Assembly (NCBI GenBank): GCA_903920215.1 | Contig: CAIXLG010000018.1 | Coordinates: 1-64,000, forward strand | Direction of reading: 5' to 3' | Source: an uncultured Chlorobiaceae bacterium | GTDB taxonomy: Bacteria > Bacteroidota > Chlorobiia > Chlorobiales > Chlorobiaceae | DNA: 64,000 nt | Part shown: in pieces, positions 9,253-19,142 of the stretch | Layout: each line of letters starts with the position of its first letter | How positions within the stretch are numbered: the stretch's first letter is position 1 | Position numbers and translations under genes: made by a program | The notes under the pieces: generated by a model | What the model saw: only the letters and a program-made list of their open reading frames with translations | The model's database searches: none | Told to the model about the DNA's origin: nothing

Positions 9253-10020
9253 TTATCGTTCAATCACAACCGTTGTGCCGCTCTTGGCAGCCGCATCACG
9301 AGCAGCCCGGTATTTGGCTGGGTCTCTTGCATCTTCCGCACTCAGCTTGTAAGCCGCCTTGCCCCTGCCGTCGCCCGAGCCCTGGCTCCCTGCACCGCCC
9401 GGCCCCGCAGCAAGGAAGTGCTGGTTCCCCTCAAGAAACATCTGCACATGCTCTTCAAGCGTCACCGGCTTGCCGTTCTTGCTCACAAGGTTTCCTGCAG
9501 CATCAACCACACTCACGCCGGTTGCCGGGTCGTACTTTATCGATCCACGCAGGAGAGCCGCAACCTGGTCAGGCTTCATCGCTTTCTGGGCAGTAGCAGC
9601 CGAAAGCAGCTTGCCGTCAACCTCCGAACGCTCAAGCATCCCTGCAAGCGTCCTGATCCGCTCATCAGCCTCACGCTGCGCCTTCTCAAAGGCCACATCT
9701 TTTTCCTTCACGGTATTGGCCAGCAGCTGCTCATATTGCCCCTTCGACTTCAAAACCTCCTCTGCGCGCTTCACCTCTTCAGCCTTGAGCTTTTCATACT
9801 CTTCAAGGTCAATGCCGGTAAAAGGCGCCTTGGCAGCCTGCACGGCAGCAGCAACCTGCTGGGCAACAGCGGCATCAAGGTCAGCCTGGGTAAAGATTTT
9901 GTCAGGAGCGGGAGCAGCAGCAGGGGAGCCGCCACCAGCAGCATCGCCATCAACGCCCATAGGGCGCGGCATAAGCATACGCAGAAACGAAAAAGGCAAG
10001 AGTTTCATAGTTCTTATCAT
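9253..10020 (-). CDS. Phage scaffold-like protein
   Basis: Ala/Lys/Glu-rich coiled-coil ('KAEEVKRAEEVLKSKGQYEQLLANTVKEKDVAFEKAQREADERI') immediately upstream of the coat gene. Confidence 0.6.
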   Translation of the reverse strand: MIRTMKLLPFSFLRMLMPRPMGVDGDAAGGGSPAAAPAPDKIFTQADLDAAVAQQVAAAVQAAKAPFTGIDLEEYEKLKAEEVKRAEEVLKSKGQYEQLLANTVKEKDVAFEKAQREADERIRTLAGMLERSEVDGKLLSAATAQKAMKPDQVAALLRGSIKYDPATGVSVVDAAGNLVSKNGKPVTLEEHVQMFLEGNQHFLAAGPGGAGSQGSGDGRGKAAYKLSAEDARDPAKYRAARDAAAKSGTTVVIER

Positions 10021-10264
10021 TTTATTGGTATAAATATCAATAAAATATAATAAGAATAGTGAATATTATGCAATAAAATAGATAAAAATAGGATAAGAAT
10101 GGGGCTGGTGAGGGGGTGGGGCGGGTCGTAGAGTGTATACGGTACTGAGTATGGAGAGTGCTTTGTTTATGGGGGCTACATCCGATGAATGGTATTCTGA
10201 AATTGACATTTTTTGTTAAAAATACTTGCGTCCATTTTGGATTCGAAGTATCAGCGAAAACCCA

Positions 10265-12133
10265 CTAAAATTTTCTTTCTGTTTTTAATTTATGACCTGT
10301 TGAAGTTATAACTATCTCCTCCCAAAAGTCTATGTTTTTTGATTTATCTGATTTACAGTAGCAGTCGTCATACCATTTTTTAAGACTCGCTGTCTTATGC
10401 TGTAGCTTGTCTTTAATTCCATTTTTCGTTACCCAATAGTTCACCATTCCTTTAGAAATGACTGAATCCTTCCCGGGTTCTTTTAAGAGCCTAAAATCAT
10501 CCTCAAGCTTAATTTCAAATTTATAGGTGTCTGCTCTGTCTTCGGTAGTTAATTCAAATTCTACTTGTTCACCCCGTTTTAAAAATGGTTCGTTTTTTAT
10601 TTCTCTAAGTACCTTGAGAGTTTTCAGGCAACCATCAATTTCACTATTGAATTTAGGTACATCATAGCTGTCATGACTGGTTGGGTTCAGAACAAACTTT
10701 CTATGACTGTCTAATTTTTCAAATATCACTTTATCAAGTCCTGCGTTCTCAGCAAAGCGCAAACATTCTTGAATAAGGCAATTTAAGTCAAGGATATTAT
10801 ATTCAACTGTATAATGCCATTTTTTTGGTAAAAAGTCTTTACAGAATGATTCGGCTTCTTTTCTCAGAAAATTACCTGCAATTTCATATTCCTTGAGGTT
10901 AAAATATTTTTCTGCTTTGTCTAAATAAGTGTCTGATTCTTTTATAAACGGTTGGGGAATACCATTCTTTTCACTTTCAAACATCTCTATATACTTCCAA
11001 TCATCTTGACCAAATTTTTTGATTTGATGTCTCAGCAACTCAAAGAAATTTCGGTCATGTGTAAGGATTATGAGCTGGTATTTTGAAAACTCTTGAAGAA
11101 TAATATCCAATACCCGTTCCCTGTTGCTCATGTCCAAACTTATCAAAAGGTCATCGAGTACTAAAAACTTGGCTGTATCGTCAGCTAAATTTGAAGAGTC
11201 AATTTTTTGGTCGAGCATAGCAAAACGGATGGAAAGGGCTATTGCCGTGAGTTTTGCTTCGTTCAAAAATGTATGTGGTCTTGTAACTAAACGCTTTTCT
11301 TCTGGTAAGCTATCGTGATTAAAGTGGGTGTGTACATAGATTTTTGGCGGATTTAACTTATGATTTCGTTTAGTGGTACTTCCATCTTCGAAAGCATCGT
11401 AGGTGCATGCTACAGGGTCAAAACTGATGGTGATAGGTTGTTTAAACTTAACTAAATATTCATTTGCTGACTCTACGATGGAATCGAAGTAAAATCTAAG
11501 TTCAATATTAAATTTTTCTACTGCGGCTGCAAATGTCTTGTATGGCTGCTCATGCATCTTGCCTCTGGGCGTCATGCCGGGTTTGATGTATTCCCACCAA
11601 TCCTGTGCATTTGCTGTTGCAGATACTCCGTCATGTCGAACTAGCACTTCCCGAAAGTTGATAAACATCAAGGTGTCTTTATCCATCAAAGGGAATAGAT
11701 CAATCTTGAAAGGATTTTTGAAGTCATGGACTTTTGATAATAACTTGTAGTTTATCAACTCACTTCCCAGTGTTGCTTGTAGTACAAGCGTATCTGTTCT
11801 TGTTGGTAGAGTATTTACTACCGTATTTGAGATAGTTTTTTCACTGATGGATCCATGGTCATCCTCAAACACAATTTTTATGTAGCTATTATCACCATCA
11901 GGGGCAAATCGATTTCTTAAATTTTCGTCATGTCTTGTAATGAAGTATTTTTGAGTTTTACTTGGGTCTGCTTTAAATACGCTTTGCAAAAAAGTGTACA
12001 ACGCCCAATACAAACTGCTTTTACCGCTACCGTTTTCTCCAAAAATTAAAGCGTGCTTTCTTTCTAAATCAATGTTTACTTCACCAAAGAAGAATTTAAA
12101 ATGCTTGAGTTTAATTTGCTTAATCTTGTTCAT
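10265..12133 (-). CDS. RecF/SMC-like AAA ATPase of helicase-methylase-ATPase defence operon
   Basis: Walker A 'IFGENGSGKSSL', Walker B/signature 'FLVLDDLLISLDMSNRERVLDI', 'LIILTHDRNFFELL'; overlaps upstream methylase by 4 nt. Confidence 0.85.
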   Translation of the reverse strand: MNKIKQIKLKHFKFFFGEVNIDLERKHALIFGENGSGKSSLYWALYTFLQSVFKADPSKTQKYFITRHDENLRNRFAPDGDNSYIKIVFEDDHGSISEKTISNTVVNTLPTRTDTLVLQATLGSELINYKLLSKVHDFKNPFKIDLFPLMDKDTLMFINFREVLVRHDGVSATANAQDWWEYIKPGMTPRGKMHEQPYKTFAAAVEKFNIELRFYFDSIVESANEYLVKFKQPITISFDPVACTYDAFEDGSTTKRNHKLNPPKIYVHTHFNHDSLPEEKRLVTRPHTFLNEAKLTAIALSIRFAMLDQKIDSSNLADDTAKFLVLDDLLISLDMSNRERVLDIILQEFSKYQLIILTHDRNFFELLRHQIKKFGQDDWKYIEMFESEKNGIPQPFIKESDTYLDKAEKYFNLKEYEIAGNFLRKEAESFCKDFLPKKWHYTVEYNILDLNCLIQECLRFAENAGLDKVIFEKLDSHRKFVLNPTSHDSYDVPKFNSEIDGCLKTLKVLREIKNEPFLKRGEQVEFELTTEDRADTYKFEIKLEDDFRLLKEPGKDSVISKGMVNYWVTKNGIKDKLQHKTASLKKWYDDCYCKSDKSKNIDFWEEIVITSTGHKLKTERKF

Positions 12134-15100
12134 AACTTCGCAGCTTTAATTGGCATCACAATATGTGCCAGTTTGATGTCCATTAATTTGAGGCTGTTGC
12201 GGATTTCATTGTCTTTCTCTCGCAACTTTTGGTAGGCCGTGTGGATGATTTCAATTTTGTTTGGTTCGGTTTTGCCTTCAATACTTTTAAAATCTCGCTC
12301 AACGTATTTAGTGAACTCAATACCCACTTTTTCAAAGTCATCTTTGAAGTACAATTCCATCACTATCGCATCAATTACTTCTTCAAAAAGTTGAATAATA
12401 TGAGAATTTGGAACATGATTATTTACAGTTTTAGTTAAACTGTGTATAAAAAGTAAATAGGAAACTAAAATCTCAATAGATCTCTTCTCGCTAAGTTCAG
12501 CATGAGGAATGGGAATCTGTTTTACAGAGCGGGCCTGTATTTCAGAAAATACTTTTTTTGTCGATTTAAAGCGAAGTTTATAATAATAGTTAGTCACTTT
12601 GGAATTTAATATTCCCAAAAGATATTTTAGGTTAACAGTTGTATTTTTGGCGGTTAGAACCACAATGGTATTTAGTGCATAGAATTGATTGTTGTCGTAT
12701 GTGAATATAAGATTGGAAGAAACACGTCTGAACATTAGCTTTTCTTCACTCTCAAAGATGTCTTTTCTTTTGCATGAATGAATCCTATCTATATCGTAAT
12801 CCAAATAGACGCCATCCCAATCTATTTTATACTTATTAATGTTTCGACCATCTAATAATTTGTAGAATATATTTTCTCGATTCGAATCTTTTAGTGATAA
12901 GCTCTTGTCACCTTTAAGTGCTATAGCTTGATTGACAAAACAATAATTGTCAACTATATTTTTATGTTTCGCATCTATTTGATCGACTAGCTTATTAGAT
13001 TTAAAATTAAACAAATAGTTGTTATTCGAAGTGAAATCCGTTTTGCGTTTTGTAACAATTGGTTTCAACGTTTTCAAATCATCTTCAAAAAAACTAATCT
13101 CGTAATCATCTTTAGGACATTCGTTTTCAATGATAATTGTAACGTTCTCAACAACCGCATTTGCAAAAGGCATGTTGACATAGTTGACAATCTGCTTTAA
13201 TTGGTATTCATCAAGAATTTTTGCTCTGGTAAAGGAGTAATATTCTTGCGTTAGTATTGTGTTTGGGATTATATAAGTAAGAGTACCCTTAGGGGATAAA
13301 AGATTTAGGCCGCGATGAATAAAAAAAATAAAAGTATTTAATCTCCCGCCAGAAGTTTCATAAGATGTCTTTAGGTAGGATTTATATTCATTGGTTACAT
13401 TTTCAGCTTTTGAAAGTTGGACATAAGGTGGATTACCAATTACAATATCAAATTGCTCTACTCCAAACATCCATTTTGGATCAAACCATTTAGATTCACA
13501 GTGTTCAAATGGTTTCCATGTGCTGATTAAATAAAGTCGACTGTTTGGATCAGTGACATTATTATTTGATTGTTGGTTATATATTTGCTTTTGAATCAGG
13601 ATGAATTTATCCTTGAGTTCTTGCTTTTGCTCACCAGTGCTTTGCAGATATTCTTGCCTAATGGATTCTAGTAGGGCAAGGTCCTCATTGGAGTTAAATA
13701 ACCCACCAAGGTCTCTATTCTCGGGTAGTTTTCGTAGTGTATCAGCAGTAATAAACTTAAATTCAAGGTTCGGTAGTGGTTCGATCCCTCGGTTGGGAAG
13801 TTTGTCATTGATTTCCTCATCAACTATTAGGGTAAGAAAACAACGCAATTTTGAAATTTCAGCAGCGATAGGTTGTATGTCAACTCCGTAAAGTGAATTT
13901 TGAATAACACCTATTTTTCTTGCATATTCAGGGCTACTTCCATCCAATCTTTCTTTTAGTTGCTTTTTTACTACTGGATTGCTTATTCGATCAACCTGTC
14001 TCTTTTTCCACAAGCTTGCATCTTTGTCCAGCTTTTGTAGGGCTTGTACAATCTTTTGCAACACGCCCATAGGGTAAGCACCTGAACCACACGCAGGATC
14101 AAGAATTCTTACCTTTTCTAGGGCATCCAATACACTTTCGGTTTCTGCCGCGGTAAAAGCAAGTTCCTGTTTGTCCATCATTTTAAAGATGGGGCGGAGC
14201 TTGTTTTGAGGTAATTCGGTTTTGTTATGGATGTATTGCACTAAACTTTCAGTGGCCATGTAGTCCACAATTTCGCGAGGCGTATAAAAACTACCTGTGG
14301 CTTTACGAGCGGTTTCTCCACTTTCAGGGTCAATTTCTGCGAGTAGGTTTTCAAATATGCGTCCAAGCATCTCAGGATCAATGCTTACTTCTATATCTGT
14401 AACCGAGTTTTCATCAATCGTAAAGTTGTACTTCTCCAATTCTTCAAAGAAATTCAAAAACCATTGGTCGTCAATTTGAAGCGTGTTCAAGTTTTCATTC
14501 AGACCTGTATCTTTGTTGGGTTTGTAATAATCCTGAAATCCCGGTTCAAACAAACCTCCGTTTAAAAAGGGGATTTGTTCCGCTCCTTTAGGGAGGTTAT
14601 CCACGCGCTGTTCTATAGGCGTGTTCAATGTTTGGAAAAATAGTCTTTCCAAGATAGAGTGATAATATCTTGTATTCGTCTTAATTGCATTTGATGAAAG
14701 CAAACTTTCAGGCAGAAGTGGGGCATGTTTGTCTGATTTCTTCATTTTCAGAAACCAACAAAATACGGTTCTACCGATTAGGCGAACGGCAAACTCTTTG
14801 TACACCAGTGCATTGTTTTTCGGAACACCAGGGAGATGTAATATCCCCTTTCCATAGTCGGTTAATTTTTTGTCTTTGCCTACTTCTCCGCCGACCAACT
14901 TATAGAAAAAGGATTGAATAATCTTATAGAAATCCTCATTAAGCGCCTCCACACTAAATGCACTAAGTATATCATATAGGGAAAGTGTTTTTCCGGACAG
15001 TTTACTTAATCGGTCAGTGGGGGTTCTAACTTTTTCATTCTCGCCAAGTAAGTAGGTATATCGTTTAGGTTCAGTGGCTTGCTCAACAATTTCACCTTCA

Positions 15101-15468
15101 TCATTAAGTACCTTAATCTCCGACACAAAGGAAAGTCGCCATTTGTCTTCCTGTACAAACACAATGATGGCTCCATCCACATCATATTGGTAGACTTTGC
15201 GGAGCAATTCCCTTAAACCTACTTTGTTGCGTTCGAGCCACACTTCGGGTTTAACCTCGATTTTATATAAACCAATGATGCGGTCATCAGAAGTCGTAAA
15301 GCTTCCTAATTCAAAAGCTGCACTTGCTTTTTCATGATTGACCAATGGTATTGGTTTTGGTTGTGCTAAAAGCCCCAGTTTAACACCGAAAACCGTCTTC
15401 AGTACTTGAAACCAAGTGCGATCATCAAAGGCTTTGCTAAATATTTTATATAATATCGTTTTGTCCAT
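12130..15468 (-). CDS. Eco57I/PglX-like N6-adenine DNA methyltransferase (possible restriction-methylation fusion)
   Basis: Motif I 'VRILDPACGSGAYPMGVL', motif IV 'FDIVIGNPPYVQL', TaqI-like specificity C-terminus. Confidence 0.9.
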   Translation of the reverse strand: MDKTILYKIFSKAFDDRTWFQVLKTVFGVKLGLLAQPKPIPLVNHEKASAAFELGSFTTSDDRIIGLYKIEVKPEVWLERNKVGLRELLRKVYQYDVDGAIIVFVQEDKWRLSFVSEIKVLNDEGEIVEQATEPKRYTYLLGENEKVRTPTDRLSKLSGKTLSLYDILSAFSVEALNEDFYKIIQSFFYKLVGGEVGKDKKLTDYGKGILHLPGVPKNNALVYKEFAVRLIGRTVFCWFLKMKKSDKHAPLLPESLLSSNAIKTNTRYYHSILERLFFQTLNTPIEQRVDNLPKGAEQIPFLNGGLFEPGFQDYYKPNKDTGLNENLNTLQIDDQWFLNFFEELEKYNFTIDENSVTDIEVSIDPEMLGRIFENLLAEIDPESGETARKATGSFYTPREIVDYMATESLVQYIHNKTELPQNKLRPIFKMMDKQELAFTAAETESVLDALEKVRILDPACGSGAYPMGVLQKIVQALQKLDKDASLWKKRQVDRISNPVVKKQLKERLDGSSPEYARKIGVIQNSLYGVDIQPIAAEISKLRCFLTLIVDEEINDKLPNRGIEPLPNLEFKFITADTLRKLPENRDLGGLFNSNEDLALLESIRQEYLQSTGEQKQELKDKFILIQKQIYNQQSNNNVTDPNSRLYLISTWKPFEHCESKWFDPKWMFGVEQFDIVIGNPPYVQLSKAENVTNEYKSYLKTSYETSGGRLNTFIFFIHRGLNLLSPKGTLTYIIPNTILTQEYYSFTRAKILDEYQLKQIVNYVNMPFANAVVENVTIIIENECPKDDYEISFFEDDLKTLKPIVTKRKTDFTSNNNYLFNFKSNKLVDQIDAKHKNIVDNYCFVNQAIALKGDKSLSLKDSNRENIFYKLLDGRNINKYKIDWDGVYLDYDIDRIHSCKRKDIFESEEKLMFRRVSSNLIFTYDNNQFYALNTIVVLTAKNTTVNLKYLLGILNSKVTNYYYKLRFKSTKKVFSEIQARSVKQIPIPHAELSEKRSIEILVSYLLFIHSLTKTVNNHVPNSHIIQLFEEVIDAIVMELYFKDDFEKVGIEFTKYVERDFKSIEGKTEPNKIEIIHTAYQKLREKDNEIRNSLKLMDIKLAHIVMPIKAAKL

Positions 15469-18400
15469 TAGTCGATAAAGGTTTCTGTAATAACAATTTC
15501 AGGAGTTAAGTTCAAGTCAATTTCGACTACCGATGAATCATCATCTTTTCCTTTATTAAAGGCATCATACTTTTGAGCTATAGCTACAATGAGGTTGTCA
15601 GCCTGCCCATAAGAGAGTGTCTTCTTATCCAATTGGCGTTTCAGTTTTCTTATTTCGTTTGGTAATGGCGTAAATGTGCCCTTATCAATTAAATCAAGTA
15701 GTGCCTCACAAGCTTTTTTAGACTCCTCTTTTCGTGTAATCGATTTAAAATCACGCATAAATTTTTTGGCTTGAGCGGAAATTGCATCAGCTTTGTCAGT
15801 TGTGGTCACTGTTTCTGTGGTGGAGCCTAAGAAGTCTTTATCAAATTCTGCTAGAGCGGCTTGTACATTTTCAAAATGAACAGCAGGTAGATCATGTCCT
15901 TGCTCTGATGCCTTCGCCTCAAATTGTTCAACAGCTTCCAAAAAAGTTAATGGCTTGACCTTATTGTCTTTGTTAACGCTGTAAAATTCCATTTTGTAAG
16001 GAGATTTAAGGAATATAAGAGTAGAGTCTTTCGATTCCTTATTATTGGAATTGGCATTTTTTCTAGCAGTTCTTGCTTTAAGTGGGAAGTTTTTAATTCT
16101 CTTAAATTCACTTAAGTTGGTGTCTTTAAATTCACGAATAAAACGGAGATATAGTAATCGTTTATCTTCTTGGTCTGGCATTCCTTCTTTGAAAAGCTCA
16201 AATTGCTCAACCAATTCTTCATGAGTAAACACTTTTGTGTCTTCACCAAAAGCAGAATGAAATCCTTGCAATTTTATTAAGGCATTTTTGTAAAGCTTTA
16301 TTTCTTCATCACCATATTGGGAGGGATAAAAAATGTAATTGTAAACTACACCAGCTACGCTTCCAATTCTATTGATTCTACCGATACGTTGCATTAATCT
16401 TGTGGCGTTCCAAGGTGTATCATAATTTACCAATACATTAGCTCTATGAAGATTCACACCCTCAGCCAAAACATCAGTGGTAATAAGAATTTGGTAATCG
16501 TCTTTTCTTTTCCCTATATAGTTTGCATCAAAGTTTGCCTTAATTGTCTCAAAAATCTTGTTTCTGTTGTCTGATGATATTTTCAGTACACCATTGTCCT
16601 TGTAGGCTGTAAGTTTTTCATTCAAGTAATCTGCAGTATCATTACTTTCCGTGAAGATGATCAGTTGTCCAGTAGGATTTATGTCTTTATTTAATAAATC
16701 GTTTTCAAGTGCCTGGAACAGTTTATCAATTTTAGGGTCTTCTTTTACCAACTCCCATTCGAGAGACAATTCCTTGAGCAGAACCTCATCCTTTTGTAAG
16801 CCAATCAAGAACTTCGGATCAAAGTCTTCAGCCTTGAATATGTTATTCTTCTGATTCTCCATACTCAATTGAATAATCATTTCTTCTATGTCTTCTATAG
16901 AAAAACCTTTTTCAATCAACTCATTGATATTCAAGTCAGGTGCAATAAGTACTTTATCGTTCTCGAACATCTTTATCATTCGCTGTGTCGAAACCAAAAT
17001 ATTATTCAACGTTATTTTAAATGCATGAAAACTGCTCTCAAGTCGCTTAATCATTAGTGTTTTCATGATGCCCGCAAGAGATTTTGAAACCAAAAAGGCT
17101 TGATCATAATAAACCTCTTGGAGGTCCTCATTTAAGAAGCGAATAGCTTGATAGCGGTAATAATTAATTTTATCTTCATCTGTCAGATAAAAAACTGTGT
17201 GATAAAAAAGCTTACTAAGTTTAGCGTCTAGATTATACTCAACAGTTTTAAGCGGTGCAATTTCTGGGAAAATTATTCCTTGTTCTTTTAAATCATCAAT
17301 GTATTTAGGATAATTCGTTAAATCTCTTCTGGTTCTGCGTACAGTTATTTGAGAGATAACCTTTTCTCTGATTGTATTATAAATCTTCTTTATTTGATTG
17401 ATGTTAGGTTCATCATCTCGCATTAACTCACGATATTCACGTATAATGGGGCCAAAAAATGATTGGAGATTTGTTACTGGGAGAGTACTTCTCCGAGCAT
17501 CCTGAAAAAGAAGCAATTGATAATACAAGTCTTGTGGTCGGTTATTCAAAGGGGTTGCTGAGATCAAAATGATTTTCTTGTTTTTACCTTTAACTAATCC
17601 GTCACCATTTCGTGGAGCTTTACATATTCGTTGCAGAAGTCCGAAACTTTGCGAAGTATGATTTCTGTATTTGTGAGCTTCATCTACCAAGATTAGATCA
17701 TAATCTTCCTTACCCCAATAATTCAGGTCTTCTCCATTGACAATTCTTTCAAGTCGTCCATTCGTAATAAACTTTGTGTGGCGGTCGATTCCAAACATTC
17801 TAAATGTACTCTTCCAGTTTATTTCCAAGGCTGGAGGGTACACAACAAGAATCTTGGTATTCAATGAACCATTTGCTATTAAAAATCTCTTGGCAATCAT
17901 TGATGCAACAATAGTCTTTCCCAAACCAACTACATCTGCCAAAAAGAATCCATTATGCTCCATGAGCATTTGGTATCCTTGGTTTACGGCATCCACTTGG
18001 TAGCTTAATTTTTTATATGTTTTTGGTAAGTCGCCAACTGTGTCAGGGTCATAATCAATATTATTCCCGAAATATTCTATGAGTAATTTGAGATAAATCT
18101 CAAATGGAGTGAACGATTGACCAATGTGTGTCTTCTTTTTGAAATCTTGAATATCAGCAGGCAGGATAGTTGTTGACTGAGCCCAAAGCTTTTGAAATTC
18201 AGTTTTTGTAAACTCAATATCATCAAAATCTTTCAATGCTATATTCAACTCATAGTTTGGTGATTTCTTAATTCCTAGCCCTGCTTCAGTAAGATTAGAA
18301 GATCCCATTATCACCCAGCCATCTGTATGCTCTGTATGCGTTTGTGGTAAGAATAAATAAAACTTAGCATGAATAGCTTTTGAATTATGAGCTCTTACTT

Positions 18401-18767
18401 CAATTCGGCCGTCAATAACATCTTGTATAAAATCTAGAATACCTTCTTCTACTTCCTGAGAGTACTTAGCTTCTTTCAGGTCTTGAATAAACCAGTTTAA
18501 AAATTCTTCCTTTGTTTTTTTTTCATCCCCAAAATATAACAGTCCTTTTTTCTGTGCATCAGCAAACATTTGGTCTACATTGATTCCGACCAATATCTTA
18601 ATGTCTTTTATTTCTTTTAGATATGGTTGTAATGCGAAATATCCTGACGAGCGGAAATATCCAGCCACAGCATGAAAAGCGTAAACGTCTTTCATGTTTT
18701 CCAAAATCCCTTTGAATTTCTGAAAGATTGTTTTCTCTTCTGTATTTGTAAAAAACTTTGTACTCAT
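15468..18767 (-). CDS. PLD-nuclease-domain SNF2/DEAH helicase
   Basis: PLD-like 'HAKFYLFLPQT...GSSNLTEAGLG', Walker A 'ADVVGLGKTIVASMI', 'LILVDEAHKYRN', motif VI-like 'LMQRIGRINRIGS'. Confidence 0.9.
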   Translation of the reverse strand: MSTKFFTNTEEKTIFQKFKGILENMKDVYAFHAVAGYFRSSGYFALQPYLKEIKDIKILVGINVDQMFADAQKKGLLYFGDEKKTKEEFLNWFIQDLKEAKYSQEVEEGILDFIQDVIDGRIEVRAHNSKAIHAKFYLFLPQTHTEHTDGWVIMGSSNLTEAGLGIKKSPNYELNIALKDFDDIEFTKTEFQKLWAQSTTILPADIQDFKKKTHIGQSFTPFEIYLKLLIEYFGNNIDYDPDTVGDLPKTYKKLSYQVDAVNQGYQMLMEHNGFFLADVVGLGKTIVASMIAKRFLIANGSLNTKILVVYPPALEINWKSTFRMFGIDRHTKFITNGRLERIVNGEDLNYWGKEDYDLILVDEAHKYRNHTSQSFGLLQRICKAPRNGDGLVKGKNKKIILISATPLNNRPQDLYYQLLLFQDARRSTLPVTNLQSFFGPIIREYRELMRDDEPNINQIKKIYNTIREKVISQITVRRTRRDLTNYPKYIDDLKEQGIIFPEIAPLKTVEYNLDAKLSKLFYHTVFYLTDEDKINYYRYQAIRFLNEDLQEVYYDQAFLVSKSLAGIMKTLMIKRLESSFHAFKITLNNILVSTQRMIKMFENDKVLIAPDLNINELIEKGFSIEDIEEMIIQLSMENQKNNIFKAEDFDPKFLIGLQKDEVLLKELSLEWELVKEDPKIDKLFQALENDLLNKDINPTGQLIIFTESNDTADYLNEKLTAYKDNGVLKISSDNRNKIFETIKANFDANYIGKRKDDYQILITTDVLAEGVNLHRANVLVNYDTPWNATRLMQRIGRINRIGSVAGVVYNYIFYPSQYGDEEIKLYKNALIKLQGFHSAFGEDTKVFTHEELVEQFELFKEGMPDQEDKRLLYLRFIREFKDTNLSEFKRIKNFPLKARTARKNANSNNKESKDSTLIFLKSPYKMEFYSVNKDNKVKPLTFLEAVEQFEAKASEQGHDLPAVHFENVQAALAEFDKDFLGSTTETVTTTDKADAISAQAKKFMRDFKSITRKEESKKACEALLDLIDKGTFTPLPNEIRKLKRQLDKKTLSYGQADNLIVAIAQKYDAFNKGKDDDSSVVEIDLNLTPEIVITETFID

Positions 18768-18830
18768 ATTTTCTTCAATAATTTCTTAAGGCCGTCAGCA
18801 AAAAACCTAAGCCACCAAGATCACTTTAAA

Positions 18831-18957
18831 CTATCGATTGAATAGTTCTATTTGTATTTCTTTCAACAGAATATTCAGAGTCTTTGCTATTGTCTGTAGC
18901 ATCTCTTTCGTTGCCACTCTTTTTTCATTTATACTTAAAATGGAATTGTCAATGTTG
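18831..18957 (-). pseudogene. C-terminal remnant of an XRE-type HTH regulator
   Basis: Reverse frame '...SILSINEKRVATKEMLQTIAKTLNILLKEIQIELFNR*' looks like the end of an XRE domain; N-terminal half replaced by foreign sequence. Confidence 0.4.
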
Positions 18958-18977
18958 CCTATGTGGTGCACAAGGTG
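18954..18977 (+). repeat. Copy of the umuD 3' end
   Basis: gttgcctatgtggtgcacaaggtg matches 20750-20773 in 23 of 24 positions. Confidence 0.65.
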
Positions 18978-18994
18978 TAAAAGAGGAAGAGCTT

Positions 18995-19140
18995 GGCACT
19001 CACACCATTCCCGCCATCTTCGGCGCAAACTCATACTCCTTCCCAAACGGCAGCTGAAGCTCTTCTAGATACTCAGGGAATTCTCTTAGCTGACATACTA
19101 GTAAGCAAGCACCTTCTCGCCGGTCAATGTTTGGCCTTTT
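18995..19140 (-). pseudogene. Degenerate copy of the 3' end of the TPR-peptidase gene (21979-24033)
   Basis: 19023-19056 is identical over 34 nt to 22002-22035; weaker similarity continues to about 19140. Confidence 0.75.
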
Positions 19141-19142
19141 GT

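Larger units (their letters stand above)
785..10020 (-). mobile_element. Prophage morphogenesis/lysis module (head genes, host-recognition, lysis, terminase, portal)
   Basis: Co-directional run of phage-type genes (scaffold, coat, fibres, amidase, TerL, portal). Confidence 0.8.

Noticed and set aside
10265-18767. Canonical BREX or DISARM locus
   Set aside because: No PglZ/BrxC or DrmA/DrmB-like genes; only helicase, methylase and ATPase are present
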